Shown here in pieces: positions 8,613 to 20,000 of a DNA stretch of 64,000 nt. The DNA is taken from the NCBI GenBank assembly GCA_023386955.1, contig JAEWIS010000053.1:124001-188000 (forward strand), written 5' to 3'. The stretch comes from Bacillota bacterium. GTDB taxonomy: Bacteria > Bacillota > Bacilli > Paenibacillales > NBRC-103111. Below the pieces are notes generated by a model. The model had not been told where the DNA came from and made no database searches. It saw nothing but the letters and a program-made list of their open reading frames with translations. The position numbers and the translations under genes were made by a program. Positions within the stretch are counted from its first letter, which is position 1, and each line of letters opens with the position of its first letter.

Positions 8613-9362
8613 TTAACCTAAACCCGGAGCGGGTTCGTTGTCCTGGAGGAGAAAGCCGTAGTGTTCGCGGATAAAGGCCAGCACACGTTCGGAGATGATA
8701 CGGTGCCCGTCCTTATTGGGATGGATCCCGTCCATACAGATGAACCGGGTAAAGTCGGGATGCTCCAAAAAAGCGCCGCGGATATCAATATATTTGGTTT
8801 TGGTAGCTTCCGCCACCTTCACAATGGTAGAATTATAGCGTTCCTGCCACCAATAAATTTTGGTGACGCTACCCAGCCACTGGAGAATGTTCCGCTCCGC
8901 CTCCGGATTGCTGCGGCTGACCCACTTGAAGTATTGATCCGCATTCAACGGGGGCAGATTCATGAGAACGGGGACAACGTCCTTGCTGCGCAGAAACTCG
9001 ATGGTTTCGATCAGCATCTTTTCGAATACATTAAAGTCTGTTTTTGGGGTATGGTCCCCACCTGGATTCTCGGCAATTTCGTTCCAGTTGAAGTCGCAAT
9101 CATTCCCGCCGTATTCGATCAGCACCACGTCCGGCCTTTCGTTAACCACATCCCGCTTCAGGTGGCCAATTCCCTTCAAGAGGGTATTGCCGAACCGCGC
9201 AGTATTGTGAATGACCCCCTTCAGCTTGTCCTGCAGCAGGGCCACATAGTTCTCTTCCAATACCACATATTTGTTGCGGACCTCGTCAAGCACCACACCC
9301 TTGGAGATGGAATCTCCGGAAACCATATACTTGGCGATTTTGCCCGAAAGCGGATTGTTCAT
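8613..9362 (-). CDS. SGNH/GDSL-type hydrolase
   Basis: A 249-residue SGNH hydrolase, probably an esterase or lipase-like enzyme. The four blocks are visible: block I VSGDSISKG with the nucleophilic Ser near residue 17, a Gly in block II, block III GGNDCDF, and block V DGIHPNKDGH with the Asp and His of the catalytic triad. There is no signal peptide, which is unusual for secreted lipases and suggests an intracellular carbohydrate or lipid esterase. I chose the ATG at 9362 because GAGGTG stands six bases upstream; an in-frame GTG at 9371 lies inside that site. The physiological substrate is unknown. Confidence 0.85.
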   Translation of the reverse strand: MNNPLSGKIAKYMVSGDSISKGVVLDEVRNKYVVLEENYVALLQDKLKGVIHNTARFGNTLLKGIGHLKRDVVNERPDVVLIEYGGNDCDFNWNEIAENPGGDHTPKTDFNVFEKMLIETIEFLRSKDVVPVLMNLPPLNADQYFKWVSRSNPEAERNILQWLGSVTKIYWWQERYNSTIVKVAEATKTKYIDIRGAFLEHPDFTRFICMDGIHPNKDGHRIISERVLAFIREHYGFLLQDNEPAPGLG

Positions 9363-9499
9363 GCTCTTCACCTCTGTTTTTTTCCTGTTTTCTATTTTCT
9401 ACTGTAGCATAGTCCGACCCTCAAGTAAAAGCCTTCCTGTCTATGAAAGCGGGTTGACGACAAGACCTCCAGAGACTGATCAAAAAGGGTGAACCGGTT

Positions 9500-11812
9500 T
9501 TGCGCACGAAACAAAGAGGCCGTTTTTATATAAAATTATTGGTATTCTGCTTTATTCTGGCATCCCTTCCCGTTTTGCTCCTGGGTATTATTTCGTACGG
9601 CAAATCCGCCCAGGTGGTGCGGATGAAGGTGAGCGAGCAGAAGGCGTTAAGCCTCCGCCAGACCCAGCTGGGTGTGGAGGAGACGCTGAAGGTGGCGGAC
9701 CAGGCCATGAGCCATTTTTTCAGCTCCCGGCTGATGGTGTCCGTCCTGTCGGAGCCGCTGCGCCCCGACCAGTTCCAGCTGTACAACCAGGTCCGCACGG
9801 AGCTGACCAATATGCAGCGGCTGGATACGGGGATCGAGGAGGTGCGGGTGTGGAGTGTGGCCGGCAACTGGATGATCACCAACGAAGGACTCTCCCGGCT
9901 GGATGCCTGGACACAGGGCCACCCGGAGGTCCGAATTCCTGAGCTGGCGGAGGTGACGGTGCACCGTTCCTCCGGGAGCACTGCTGACGACGGAGAGGCC
10001 GGCTGCGGCAGCTATCTTTTGCTGCAAAAAGGCCTGCCGTTGACGGCCTATTCCAGCCTTGGTATGGCAACAGTGAAAATTCCCGCATGCCGTCTGAATG
10101 AGGTGTTTATGGCGGAGGAGCAGAAGGAGCCGCTGTACCTGTTTGATGACCGGGGGGAGCTGATCCTGCAAAGCGGCAATACCAACGCCCAGCTGAATGC
10201 AGCCGTTGGGCAGACAGCCGGGGAACTGGCTGTTGCTGACGGGAAGCCCTTTGTGCTGAAGGCGGGAAACGAAAGGTATGCGGTGAATTATCTGGTTTCG
10301 GAATATAACGGCTGGACATATGTATCCGCCGTGTCCCTGAATGAGCTCAACCGCAATTCCCGGGAGATCGGCTGGTTTACCTTTTATATCTGTCTGGGTC
10401 TCCTGATGCTGTTTATCCTGCTGGCTTACCTGGGCTCCAAGAAGCTCTACCGCCCCATCGGCAATATTGTGAAGCAGGTTATGGCGGGGCAGCCTCCGTC
10501 AGGAAGCGGAGCATCGGGGGATGAGCTGGCTTTCATCGGGGAGCAGGTGCATGTGCTGTTTGACGCCAAAAAAAGTCTCGAGGAACGACTCTCCGGCCAA
10601 GGGGAACTGTTGCGCAGCTTCTTCATGATCCGGCTGTTTCTCGGCGGATTGAAGGAGGAGGAGGTGACGGAGCGCCTCCTGGAGTACGGTCTGAATGCAG
10701 ACCTGCGGTCCTTCTGTGTGGTGGCGGTGCAGACGGGCAATTTGCAGGAAACCCGTTTTACCGAGAAGGACCGGGATCTGCTGCTGTTTGCGGTGAACAA
10801 CATAATCGGGGAATTGATTCCTGCCGGCCGGCGGCTGGAGCCAACCGTATTGGGCAAAACCCAGCTTACGGTGATTACGGCCTCCGGTGGAGAAAATCTG
10901 GAGGAAGAGGCGTACCGGATCGCCAAGCGGATTGTGGACACCCACACGGAGCTGCTTGAGCTTCCCGTGGCGGTAGGCATCAGTCTTGTCCACTCCGGAG
11001 CTTTCTTCATCCCGCAAGCCCATGACGAAGCGGTAGAGGCCCTGCAGCGCCGGGCGGCCTTCGGGAACCAGCCCGTGGTCCGGTTTGCCGATTTGGGCGA
11101 ATCCCATGCCCTGCATGACCGTTATCCCCGTAAGCTGCAGGAGGAGCTGTTCCAGTCCATCAAGCTGCTGGAGCGGGAGCAGTCGGAGGCGCTGGCGCTT
11201 ACGCTATTGGGACAGATCCGGGAGGCGTATCCCGTTTTGTATGACCGGCAGTTCCAGTATGTCCGTCTGCTGGTAAATCTGCTGGCTCTGGCTAACAGCA
11301 TTGCCCGCCAGGCGGTGCCGCCGGAGCAGCAGCAGATGCTTATCGACCAGCTGTTTGCCTTGGACAAGGAGGATGCGGCAGCAAGGTGGTTCATGGAGAA
11401 GATGATCGGCCCGCTTCTGGACAATATGGAGGAGCAGTCCGAGGTCCGGCATATGGCCATCGCCAAGGAAATGGTGCGGATGGTCCAGGAGGAATACGAT
11501 TCGGATTTAACCTTGGATACCTGTGCAGACCGGCTTCATTACCAGAGCGGCTATGCCGGGACCATTTTCCGCAATTGTATGGGGCTGACCTTCGCCGCCT
11601 ATTTGGCCCGCTACCGCCATCAGATCGCCCTGCAGTGGCTGAAGGAGACGGATATGCCTGTTAAGGATATCGCAGCCAGGCTGCAGTATAACAACCCGCA
11701 GAATTTTATCCGCTCCTTCCGCAAGCTGGAGGGTGTGAGCCCGGGCAAATACCGGGATAACCAGGCCGATGGTTTAAAACCGGAATCAGGTGACGGGGAG
11801 GAGGCAGAATAG
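9500..11812 (+). CDS. Membrane-bound AraC family transcriptional regulator
   Basis: A 770-residue one-component sensor. It has a membrane segment at residues 10-32, an extracellular sensor of about 255 residues, a second membrane segment at about 291-312 (WFTFYICLGLLMLFILLAYLG), a long cytoplasmic region, and a C-terminal AraC helix-turn-helix pair at about 658-755 (LTLDTCADRLHYQSGYAGTIF, ending in FIRSFRKLEGVSPGKYR, segments split here). Such regulators in paenibacilli usually sit beside sugar ABC transporters or polysaccharide hydrolases. The start is TTG behind AAAGGGTGA. The stop abuts the next gene's ATG with no gap, so the two are one unit. I infer it senses pectin-derived sugars, judging from the downstream enzyme. 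Confidence 0.9.
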   Translation: MRTKQRGRFYIKLLVFCFILASLPVLLLGIISYGKSAQVVRMKVSEQKALSLRQTQLGVEETLKVADQAMSHFFSSRLMVSVLSEPLRPDQFQLYNQVRTELTNMQRLDTGIEEVRVWSVAGNWMITNEGLSRLDAWTQGHPEVRIPELAEVTVHRSSGSTADDGEAGCGSYLLLQKGLPLTAYSSLGMATVKIPACRLNEVFMAEEQKEPLYLFDDRGELILQSGNTNAQLNAAVGQTAGELAVADGKPFVLKAGNERYAVNYLVSEYNGWTYVSAVSLNELNRNSREIGWFTFYICLGLLMLFILLAYLGSKKLYRPIGNIVKQVMAGQPPSGSGASGDELAFIGEQVHVLFDAKKSLEERLSGQGELLRSFFMIRLFLGGLKEEEVTERLLEYGLNADLRSFCVVAVQTGNLQETRFTEKDRDLLLFAVNNIIGELIPAGRRLEPTVLGKTQLTVITASGGENLEEEAYRIAKRIVDTHTELLELPVAVGISLVHSGAFFIPQAHDEAVEALQRRAAFGNQPVVRFADLGESHALHDRYPRKLQEELFQSIKLLEREQSEALALTLLGQIREAYPVLYDRQFQYVRLLVNLLALANSIARQAVPPEQQQMLIDQLFALDKEDAAARWFMEKMIGPLLDNMEEQSEVRHMAIAKEMVRMVQEEYDSDLTLDTCADRLHYQSGYAGTIFRNCMGLTFAAYLARYRHQIALQWLKETDMPVKDIAARLQYNNPQNFIRSFRKLEGVSPGKYRDNQADGLKPESGDGEEAE

Positions 11813-13420
11813 ATGAGGCTTTTGCAAAAAGCGGTTCCCGCTCAAGTCCCGGAACATGCTCACGATGCGGCTGATCGGGTGACAGAGGGATGGATGTTGC
11901 TACTGAAAGGCCCCCGTTTGGTCCTGATCCCCGTTATACTGTCCGCCATGTGGCTGCTGGCGTCCTGTCAGGATAGCAGCAGCGGGCCGACTCCCACGGA
12001 TAAGCCGGCGGAGGAAGCGGTAATCCGGATGATGCTGGTGCAGAATACCGGGGACCCGCCTCTGCCGGGCATTGTGCCGGAGCTGGAGAAGCAGACCGGC
12101 AAACGGCTGGGCCTCACCTGGGTACCCGAAAATCTGTATTCCGACCAGATGGTTTCGGCTTTGGCCAACGGGATCCTGCCGGAGGTCCTGTCCGTCAAGG
12201 CGGTGGACCTCAAGCATCCGTCCGTAGTCAACGCTATCCGGGCAGGCGGATTTTGGGAGATTGGCCCGTACCTGTCCCGTTTTCCGCTGCTTACCCGTTA
12301 TCTGGACCCGGAGGTCCTTCATAACGGCTCGTATTTCGGGAGGGTCTACGGGCTGTATTGGGAACGCCCGGTCTCCCGGCAGGGCATCCAGTACCGCAAG
12401 GATTGGCTGGAGCGCCTGGGGCTTGCCGAGCCGCGGACGGTGGAGGAGCTGTACCGGGTGCTGCGGGCCTTTACCTTTGATGATCCGGACGGCAACGGCA
12501 AGCAGGATACCTACGGTTTAATGGACCGTAACGATCTGGTATACGGCGCCTTCCGCAATCTGGCGGTTTATCTGGGGGCTCCTAACGGCTGGGCGCTGCA
12601 GAAGGAGGGATTGGTCCCGGATTTTTATACCGAGGCTTACCGGGACGCCATGAAATTTATGAAGACGCTGTATCACGAAGGTATCCTGAACCCGGATTTT
12701 ACTGTGACCAGCAAGTCCCAGCAGGAGGAGCGGTTTGTCCGCGGGGAAGCGGGAATGATGATTACCAACATTTTGTCGTCGGGCACTCAGGATAAGATGT
12801 CCAAGCTGAATCCCAAGGCTGTTATCGGTATCCAAAACCGTATATCCGGGCCCCAAGGTGACCGGGTGTGGGGCGGTCCGGGCTTCGGCGGACTGTTCCT
12901 GTTTCCGAAGAGCAGTGTCAAGACGGAGAAGGAGCTGCTGGGAATTCTTGACTTTTTCGAAAAAACGCTGGCGCCCGAGGTTCATAATTTGCTGTCCTTC
13001 GGCATCCTGAACAAGCACTACACCCTTCTGGAGAACGGGAGGGTGAAGATTTGGCCGGATACCAAAACCATGCGGGAGCGGGAGGTGGAGCCTTATACCA
13101 CGGCACTGCGGCTCATGCAGATCCCCTACCTTAGCCAGGACAAGCTCAGTGTGGCTCAGGAGCAGATCAATGCCATGACCGAGGATAACAAAACCATCGC
13201 GGTAGCGGATCCCGCCACGGCCCTGATTTCCCAGATGCAGGCGGAACGGGGCAATGAGCTGGGGGAGATCATCACCAATGCCACCTATCTGTACATTCTG
13301 GGCCAGCTGGATGACGCGGGTTTTGACCGGGAGCGGGAGCGTTGGAAGGAGGCTGGGGGAGCGCAGGTGATCCGGGAGCTGAACGAAAGCTATAAGGAAT
13401 CGGAACGGCGCAAGCATTAG
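11813..13420 (+). CDS. Extracellular solute-binding lipoprotein (sugar ABC transporter type)
   Basis: A 535-residue lipoprotein of the family that includes LplA/YtcQ-type oligosaccharide-binding proteins. A lipobox (MWLLASC, Cys near residue 52) follows a hydrophobic stretch. DPDGNGKQDTYG near residue 227 is the calcium-binding-like loop typical of this group. The start at 11813 has a strong GGAGG but gives an unusually long (about 35-residue) region before the signal peptide core; ATG at 11894 would give a normal signal peptide but has a poorly spaced site. No permease genes follow, so it must borrow permeases encoded elsewhere or act as a binding partner of the upstream membrane regulator. 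Confidence 0.85.
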   Translation: MRLLQKAVPAQVPEHAHDAADRVTEGWMLLLKGPRLVLIPVILSAMWLLASCQDSSSGPTPTDKPAEEAVIRMMLVQNTGDPPLPGIVPELEKQTGKRLGLTWVPENLYSDQMVSALANGILPEVLSVKAVDLKHPSVVNAIRAGGFWEIGPYLSRFPLLTRYLDPEVLHNGSYFGRVYGLYWERPVSRQGIQYRKDWLERLGLAEPRTVEELYRVLRAFTFDDPDGNGKQDTYGLMDRNDLVYGAFRNLAVYLGAPNGWALQKEGLVPDFYTEAYRDAMKFMKTLYHEGILNPDFTVTSKSQQEERFVRGEAGMMITNILSSGTQDKMSKLNPKAVIGIQNRISGPQGDRVWGGPGFGGLFLFPKSSVKTEKELLGILDFFEKTLAPEVHNLLSFGILNKHYTLLENGRVKIWPDTKTMREREVEPYTTALRLMQIPYLSQDKLSVAQEQINAMTEDNKTIAVADPATALISQMQAERGNELGEIITNATYLYILGQLDDAGFDRERERWKEAGGAQVIRELNESYKESERRKH

Positions 13421-13442
13421 GTAAGGGCTGCTTTCTGCAAGG

Positions 13443-13474
13443 CCTCTGTGGAGATGATCCGCAGGGGCTGTTTT
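13443..13474 (+). terminator. Probable terminator after the solute-binding protein gene
   Basis: A 10-bp stem CCTCTGTGGA/TCCGCAGGGG (two G-T pairs allowed) with a five-base loop, followed by CTGTTTTG. The U tract is short, so it may be a weak terminator. Confidence 0.5.
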
Positions 13475-13548
13475 GTCGTGGGAGGGATGGGGGGCGGTGC
13501 GGGCCGAATGGGGGAAGAAGCGGCGTAGAGACCCCACGGGTTTACGTG

Positions 13549-13784
13549 TAATGAACTGAGCGCCGGTTAGCTGTTAAACACATCCGTAGCATGAGTGGCT
13601 GTAACGGAACTGAGCGCTGCTTAGAGGCTGAAAATCCGGCGATCGTAGCTGTAACGGAACTCTAAAGCTGCTACAGCGGGAAAACGTCTGCCCGGAGCTC
13701 TTTTTGTGCTGCTAAGAGGTGTTTGATTCCGTTACGCTGTTAAAACCATGATTTTCCGGAGCGAAGAGTCAGATAGTTCCGTTA
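13549..13784. repeat. Array of TAACGGAAC repeats, three forward and two inverted
   Basis: Forward copies of TAACGGAAC-type cores start at 13549 (degenerate, TAATGAAC), 13602 and 13652, two of them followed by TGAGCGC. Inverted TTCCGTTA cores start at 13727 and 13777. Start-to-start distances are 53 and 50, then 50 for the inverted pair. Confidence 0.8.
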
Positions 13785-14000
13785 GCGCTGAAGACGGGGG
13801 CATATCCGCGGGCTTGCGTGAAAAAGCCCGTCACAACAGGCTTTTGCTGCCGATAATCATGCAAGTTCATAGGAAATGATTATAGTCACGTCCGTGGTTG
13901 GCGTCCATAATGATAACCGACCGGCCAAGCGTTTGCCCTATTCCGGCAAGCGCGGACGGCGGTACATATACCACAAAAAAAGGGAGAGGAAACGCCAACC

Positions 14001-17000
14001 ATGAAACAGAAGAAAACATGGAAGCAGGCCGTTAGCGCCATGCTCACGGCAGCGCTGCTGCTGGGCTCCATTCCCCTGTCAGGGGGAACGGCCTATGCAT
14101 CCCCGGTCGCCCCTGCGGGGAGCACGGTGCTGCTGCAGGAGGATTTTGAGGGAACGTATGCGGATAACGCCCCTCTGAACGGACTCGCCAATGGGGATAA
14201 CCAATCCACCATTGCCGGGTTTGGAACGGCCTTTACCGGTACGCCGGGAGCGGGGGAAATGATCGAACTGGAGGCCCCCAACACTGTATTGTCCTCCAAG
14301 GCCTTGAAGATTTCACAATCGAGCTCCGCCGTCTCCACCTCCGGCATTAAACGCAGCTTTTCCGCTAACGGTGTCGCCACGGGAACCGTAACGGCAGAGT
14401 TGGATTTCGTTTTGTCCGACGTCTCCAAAAACGGAATGATTCTGCAGGTCCTGGATACAGAGGGCAAGGTGATTGCCGATCTCCAAAATAAAAATAATCC
14501 TGCCTCTGGGTATTCCGGAAAGTTCGTTTGTTTCGTGGATGCAGGCGGAGCCTTTGTCCCCGTGGGAAAAAAAGACTCGGCCGACGCGGCCATACTCAGC
14601 AAAACCGGCTATCATCTGAAGGCTGTGCTGGATATGGATGAGAAGAAAGCCAATTATTATCTGTATTCTCTCTCAGGCACGCTGCTGGGAGAACTGGCGG
14701 GCCAGCCCTTTAAGACGGAGCCGTCCGCCGGAGGACTCAAGTCCATCGCTTCTTTTACCAAGTCGGGCAGTTCCGGAGCTTGGAGCCAGGTTCTGGACAA
14801 CATCCTGGTTTACCACAGTCTTCTCCCCAAAGCACCCGAAGGTGTAAAAGCCACTGGCGGCAACAAGAAGGTGGAGCTGGGGTGGAATTCGGTAACGGAC
14901 GCCACCTACTATACGGTCAAACGCAGTCTTGAGAGCGGCAGCGGGTATACCGTTATTGCGCCTCAGGTTGCGGCTCCGCAAGGTGTGACAGAGGTCACCT
15001 ACACGGATGCTTCGGCCGTAAACGGCACCACCTACTATTACGTGGTCACTGCTACAGCGCCAACGGGGGAATCTGCACCGTCCGCGGAAGTGAGTGCTAT
15101 TGCGGCGGCAGGGCCGATTTTGCCGGCAGCACCCCAGAATGTAAGTGCAGCAGCGGGGAACGGCCAGGTTGACTTAAGCTGGGCGGCCGTGAACAGTGCT
15201 TTGTCGTACACGGTCAAACGCAGCAGCGACGCCCAAGGCACGTACACGGCTGTAGCAACCGCAATAACCGGTACCAGCTATAAGGACACCGGACTAACCA
15301 ATAACAAAACCTATTATTATACGGTGGCCGCCGTTAATGCGGCAGGGGAAGGAACTCCGTCCCAGCCGCTGGCAGCGACACCGGGCGATTTCCTGATCGG
15401 CGACAGCTTTGAAGGCAGCGCCTTAGGCGCACTGCCCGCCGGATACCGCACACCTTTGGGCAGCGGTGTCATTACCAAATTTGATGCAAGCAATAACACA
15501 GCTGTGATATCCAATGCCTATCCGGCCAACAGCTACGGCAATATCTCCGGCACCATCGCCGGCAACGACAGCAACGTGCTGTGGATCAACGACGGAGCAG
15601 GACGGGGCGGTTTTAACCGGCCCTTCACCCCGGTAACCGCCGACAGCAACGAAGGCATTACTGCAACCCTGGAGTTTATGCAGCCTAAGAAAGTCGGCGA
15701 TTCCTATATGCTGGAGCTGTTGGACAGCAGCAACAAGGTCGCCCTCTCTTTCAACATTAATTCTTCACCTGTCAATATCGAAATCAACAAGTGGTACAAG
15801 GTTACCTATGTGGCCGATGTGAAGGCGAACACCGCCGATCTCTACATCACTGCCAAGGATAATGATAAGGGCGAATTGGCGGCGTATTACGGGAATGTGG
15901 CATTTTCGTCGCCGGTCACCGATATCGCCTCCTTAAACGTTCGTATGGCCGGCTCCTCCACCGGATCGGCTTATGTGGATAATATCCAGGTTTATGAGCA
16001 AAAAACAGCGGTTCCCCAAGCCTTGACGGGAGAAGGCTCCGACCGGAAGACGCGTCTCACCTGGAATGCTGCCAGCGGTGCAGAGACCTATTCCGTCTAC
16101 CGCAGCGCTGAGGAAAACGGCGTATTCGCGAAAATTGCCGACGGTATTGAAACCAATGAATATACCGATAACAGCGGCTTGGAAAATAACACGGCTTACT
16201 ATTACAAGGTAACGGCAGTCCGTTCAGGCCTCGAAAGCGGCTTTTCGAATATCGCCAAGATTAGTCCTACGGATAAGAAACCGCCTGCCAAGGAAGTGGA
16301 GGGGCTGCATGCATTGGTCAGAGATGGCCAACTGACCGTAGCCTGGAATAAAGCAGAGACGGCCGAGTTTTATACTATCGAACGGGCCACCAATCCCAAC
16401 GGGCCGTTCCTGCCCCTTTTGCTGAACGGCAAAACCAGGATTTATGCTGAATCCTATCTGGATATGGGATTGCGTGAGGACACAGCGTATTACTACAAAG
16501 TGACACCGGGCAACCCCGGCGGCATGGGCCCAGGTAAGGTGCTGGAGGCGGTTTCCCCTGCTTCCGCCCTGCAATCTCCGGTTTTACTTGCGGCTGAAGC
16601 AGTAAACGGCGCAGTGGAGCTTCAATGGTCCTCTGTTCCAGGAGCTGAAGCTTATCATGTGGCACGAAGCACGGTAAACGGCGGCCCTTATGAGCGGATC
16701 AGCCAGGAAGCCGTTACGGCAGCCACTTATACAGACAGCAAGGCAATAAGCGGAGTGACCTATTATTATGTGGTGTCCGCAGCCAATGCCAAGCAGGAGA
16801 GCAGAAGCTCCAACCAGCGCAGTGTATATGCTTATACAGCTCCTGCAGGTGCCCCGGTTGCACCGGTGAATGTGCGTGCCGAAGCCGCTACAGGCAAGGT
16901 AACGCTGAATTGGCAGGCGTCAGCCGCTGCGGAAGCTTATCAGGTGGAGCGCAAAACAGCCAATGGCTCTTTTGAGATGGTGGGAACTGTAACCGACACC

Positions 17001-20000
17001 GTTTTTGAGGATGTCTCAGCTGCTAACGGCACCATCTATACGTATCGCGTAACCGCCCGGAATGCATCCGGAGCAAGCGCTCCATCGGCAGAGGTCCAGG
17101 CTTTGCCTGCCCAAGTGCTGAAGGTAGACGGCAAGGCAACCGCCAATGGTAGGGATGTATTCCAAACTGTACAGGCTGCAGTTAATGCGGTGCCTGCCTC
17201 CAATACGGAGCGTGTGATCATCTCCATTGCACCAGGTACGTACACGGAAAAGCTCGTTGTCACCAGCCCCTACATTACCCTGGTGGGAGCCGGCATGGAT
17301 GAAACGGTGATTACCTATGGCGATTATGCCGGGACCACCGCCACTACAGGCCAGACCGGTCATACGGGCAACACCTTCCTGAGCCAAACGGTGGATGTGA
17401 AGGCGGACTATTTCCAAGCGTTTAATCTGACCATTGAAAACAGTTCCGCGCCCCGCTCCAAAGTGGCTCAAGCTGTGGCCCTTTCGCTGAAAAGCGACAT
17501 GGCTGTTCTGGAGGGAGTCCGTCTGAAGGGCTACCAGGACACTCTATACAACGGTCTAAACGGGCAAAATGCGGGCCGCCACTATATCGCCAACAGCATC
17601 ATTGAAGGCGATGTGGACTTTATCTTCGGCGAAGCGCCTACTGTGGTGCTGGACAATGTGACCATGCTTCTGGTCAGCACAGAAGGCGGAGGCGGGCATA
17701 TTACGGCCGGTGCCCAGAAGAACGTGGATGATATCGGCTATGTGATTATCAACTCCCGGGTGGAGGATCATGCTTCTGCCCAAGGCGCCTATGATTTGGG
17801 ACGTCCCTGGAAGGATTACGCGGATGTCAGCTTCATCAACACCTTCATCAATTCTGAAAAGATGATTACCGCCGGTTGGGTGACCGCATGTGCGGGAACC
17901 TGCAAAACCAGCGAGCTGTCCGAATACAACAGCTACGGCCCCGGTGCAGCCGCATCCAGCCGCACGGCAGCCGTGATGGAAACGGCAGCGGAGGCGGACC
18001 GGACCATTCCCCAGTTGTTCGGCGGATGGGATCCGACAGTGGCCGTTGCGATGCCCGGGCTCAGCTACCGTCCGGCTCTGGCTTCCACGTATGCCCGTTT
18101 TGACGGTCATGCGGCCCGGCAGTCCGATGTTTATCTGATGGCGGAGAGCCAGGGGCAGGCCTTGAAGAAAGTAACCCTGAACGGAGCAGAGCTGCCAACG
18201 TCCGCCTATGCATTGCAAGGTGATGTGGTTGTGCTGCGCCAGGAATATCTGGCCGGACTTCCGTCTGGCACGGCACGGTTTGTTTTCCATTTTGACAATG
18301 GGACTGTGGAGTTCCCTGTGCAAATTGCCGATACCTCAGTAGTGGAGCTGGGCAGGCAGGTGCTTCCTTCCAATGACGGTTGGGCCTCTCTGGGTACAGG
18401 CACTACTGGCGGTTCCGCTGCAAGCAGCGCCAATGTGTTCTACGTAAGCAAGCGCAGCGAGCTGATTAAAGCGGTCAGCGGCAACACACCCAAAATCGTG
18501 TATATTACCGGCACCATCGATATGAACGTGGACGACCAGGATCAGCCGGTAGGGTTGGAATTCTACCAGGATCCTGCTTACAATCTGGAAGCGTATCTGG
18601 CTGAGTACGACCCGGCTGTATGGGGCAAAAACCTCCCCTCCGGCGAGTTGGAAAATGCCCGTTCCCGCTCTGCAAGCAATCAGGGAGCGCGGATCAAGAT
18701 CACGGTTGGCTCCAACACCACTCTGGTGGGTCTTCCCGGCGCCAAAGCCCAAATTCTGGGCGGCAATGTGAACCTGGATAAGGTGGATAATGTCATCATC
18801 CGCAACATTGAGTTCGCCAACACCTTCGATTATTTCCCGCAATGGGATCCGACGGACGGTGAATTCGGCAACTGGAACTCGGCGTACGACAGCATTTCTG
18901 TCAAGGGCTCCACACATGTGTGGGTGGACCGCAACACCTTCAGCGATACTGGCGGGCTGGATGATCCCCACCATACGTATTTTGGACGGAAATTCCAGCA
19001 GCATGACGGAGCGGTAGACGTAACCAACGCCTCCGATCTGGTAACCGTGTCGTATAACTACTTCCACGATCATGACAAGCTGAATCTGGTGGGCGGAAGC
19101 GACCAGAACACGGCCGATGACGGCAAGCTCCGGATTACGTTCCACCATAACTATTTCAAAAATGTGGGCCAACGTGCGCCGCGTGTACGGTTCGGTCAGG
19201 TCCATGTGTACAACAACTACTATGAAGGTTCGGCACAGGCATCCACGTACCCGTCGCTGTACTTCATGGGTGTGGGCTACAAATCGCAAATTATCGCCAA
19301 CAATAACTATTTTGTGCGGGAAGCGGGCGCCCTTTCCCAATCCCTGATCCAGGTTTCACCTGGCGGGACCATGTTTACCGATACAGGCTCCTTGTTGAAC
19401 GGTGTGCCTGTGAATATTGCGGCAGCCTACAACAACGCATCCGCCGCCGCACCGTTGAGTCCGTCTGCGTGGACGCCGACGCTGTTCACAGGGATGGACG
19501 CCACTGCCGATGTACCCAAAGCCGTCCTGAGCGGAGCCGGCTCTGAAGGCACCCTGAAGTGGGTGGAGCCTGATGATTCCGACTCTGGGAGCGGAACCAC
19601 TGCACCAGTTGTACCTTCCGTACCGCAGTCGGATGCTGTGAAGCTGACGCCTGCTTCTGTTCCGGCAACACTTGCCGACGGACGGAATGCGGAGAAGTTC
19701 ACGCTGACGGACAGTGAAGTGGAGAAGGCGCTGCAAGGACTCAAGGCAGAGTCCGGCAAAACCCCTGTGCTTACTGTAGAAGCACAAAGCAAGGAGCCCG
19801 TGGCACAGGTGGAGCTGAGCGCAGCTGCCCTGGACATGGTCAAGGCGAAGGCTCCGGCTGCACTGCTGGTCATGAATGCATCATCGGGAAGCTACCGGAT
19901 TCCGGTCCAAGCGCTTGATATGGATAGTCTGGCAAAACGTTTGAATGCAGCTAAAACAGATCTTGTACTGACACTGCAAGTTGGTCCGGCAGGGGCGGAA

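Larger units (their letters stand above)
13421..14000. other. Intergenic region with terminator, repeat array and leader hairpin
   Basis: A 580-base region without a gene. It holds a likely terminator (13443-13474), an array of short repeats (13549-13784), a second hairpin AAAAGCC/GGCTTTT (13822-13845), and a GCGTTTGCC/GGCAAGCGC inverted repeat (13929-13953) 48 bases before the pectinase start, which could be an operator or mRNA leader structure. Confidence 0.6.

Noticed and set aside
12518..13537. Reverse-strand open frame (339 codons) opposite the sugar-binding lipoprotein gene
   Set aside because: The forward product has a lipobox and calcium loop; the reverse product shows no pattern.
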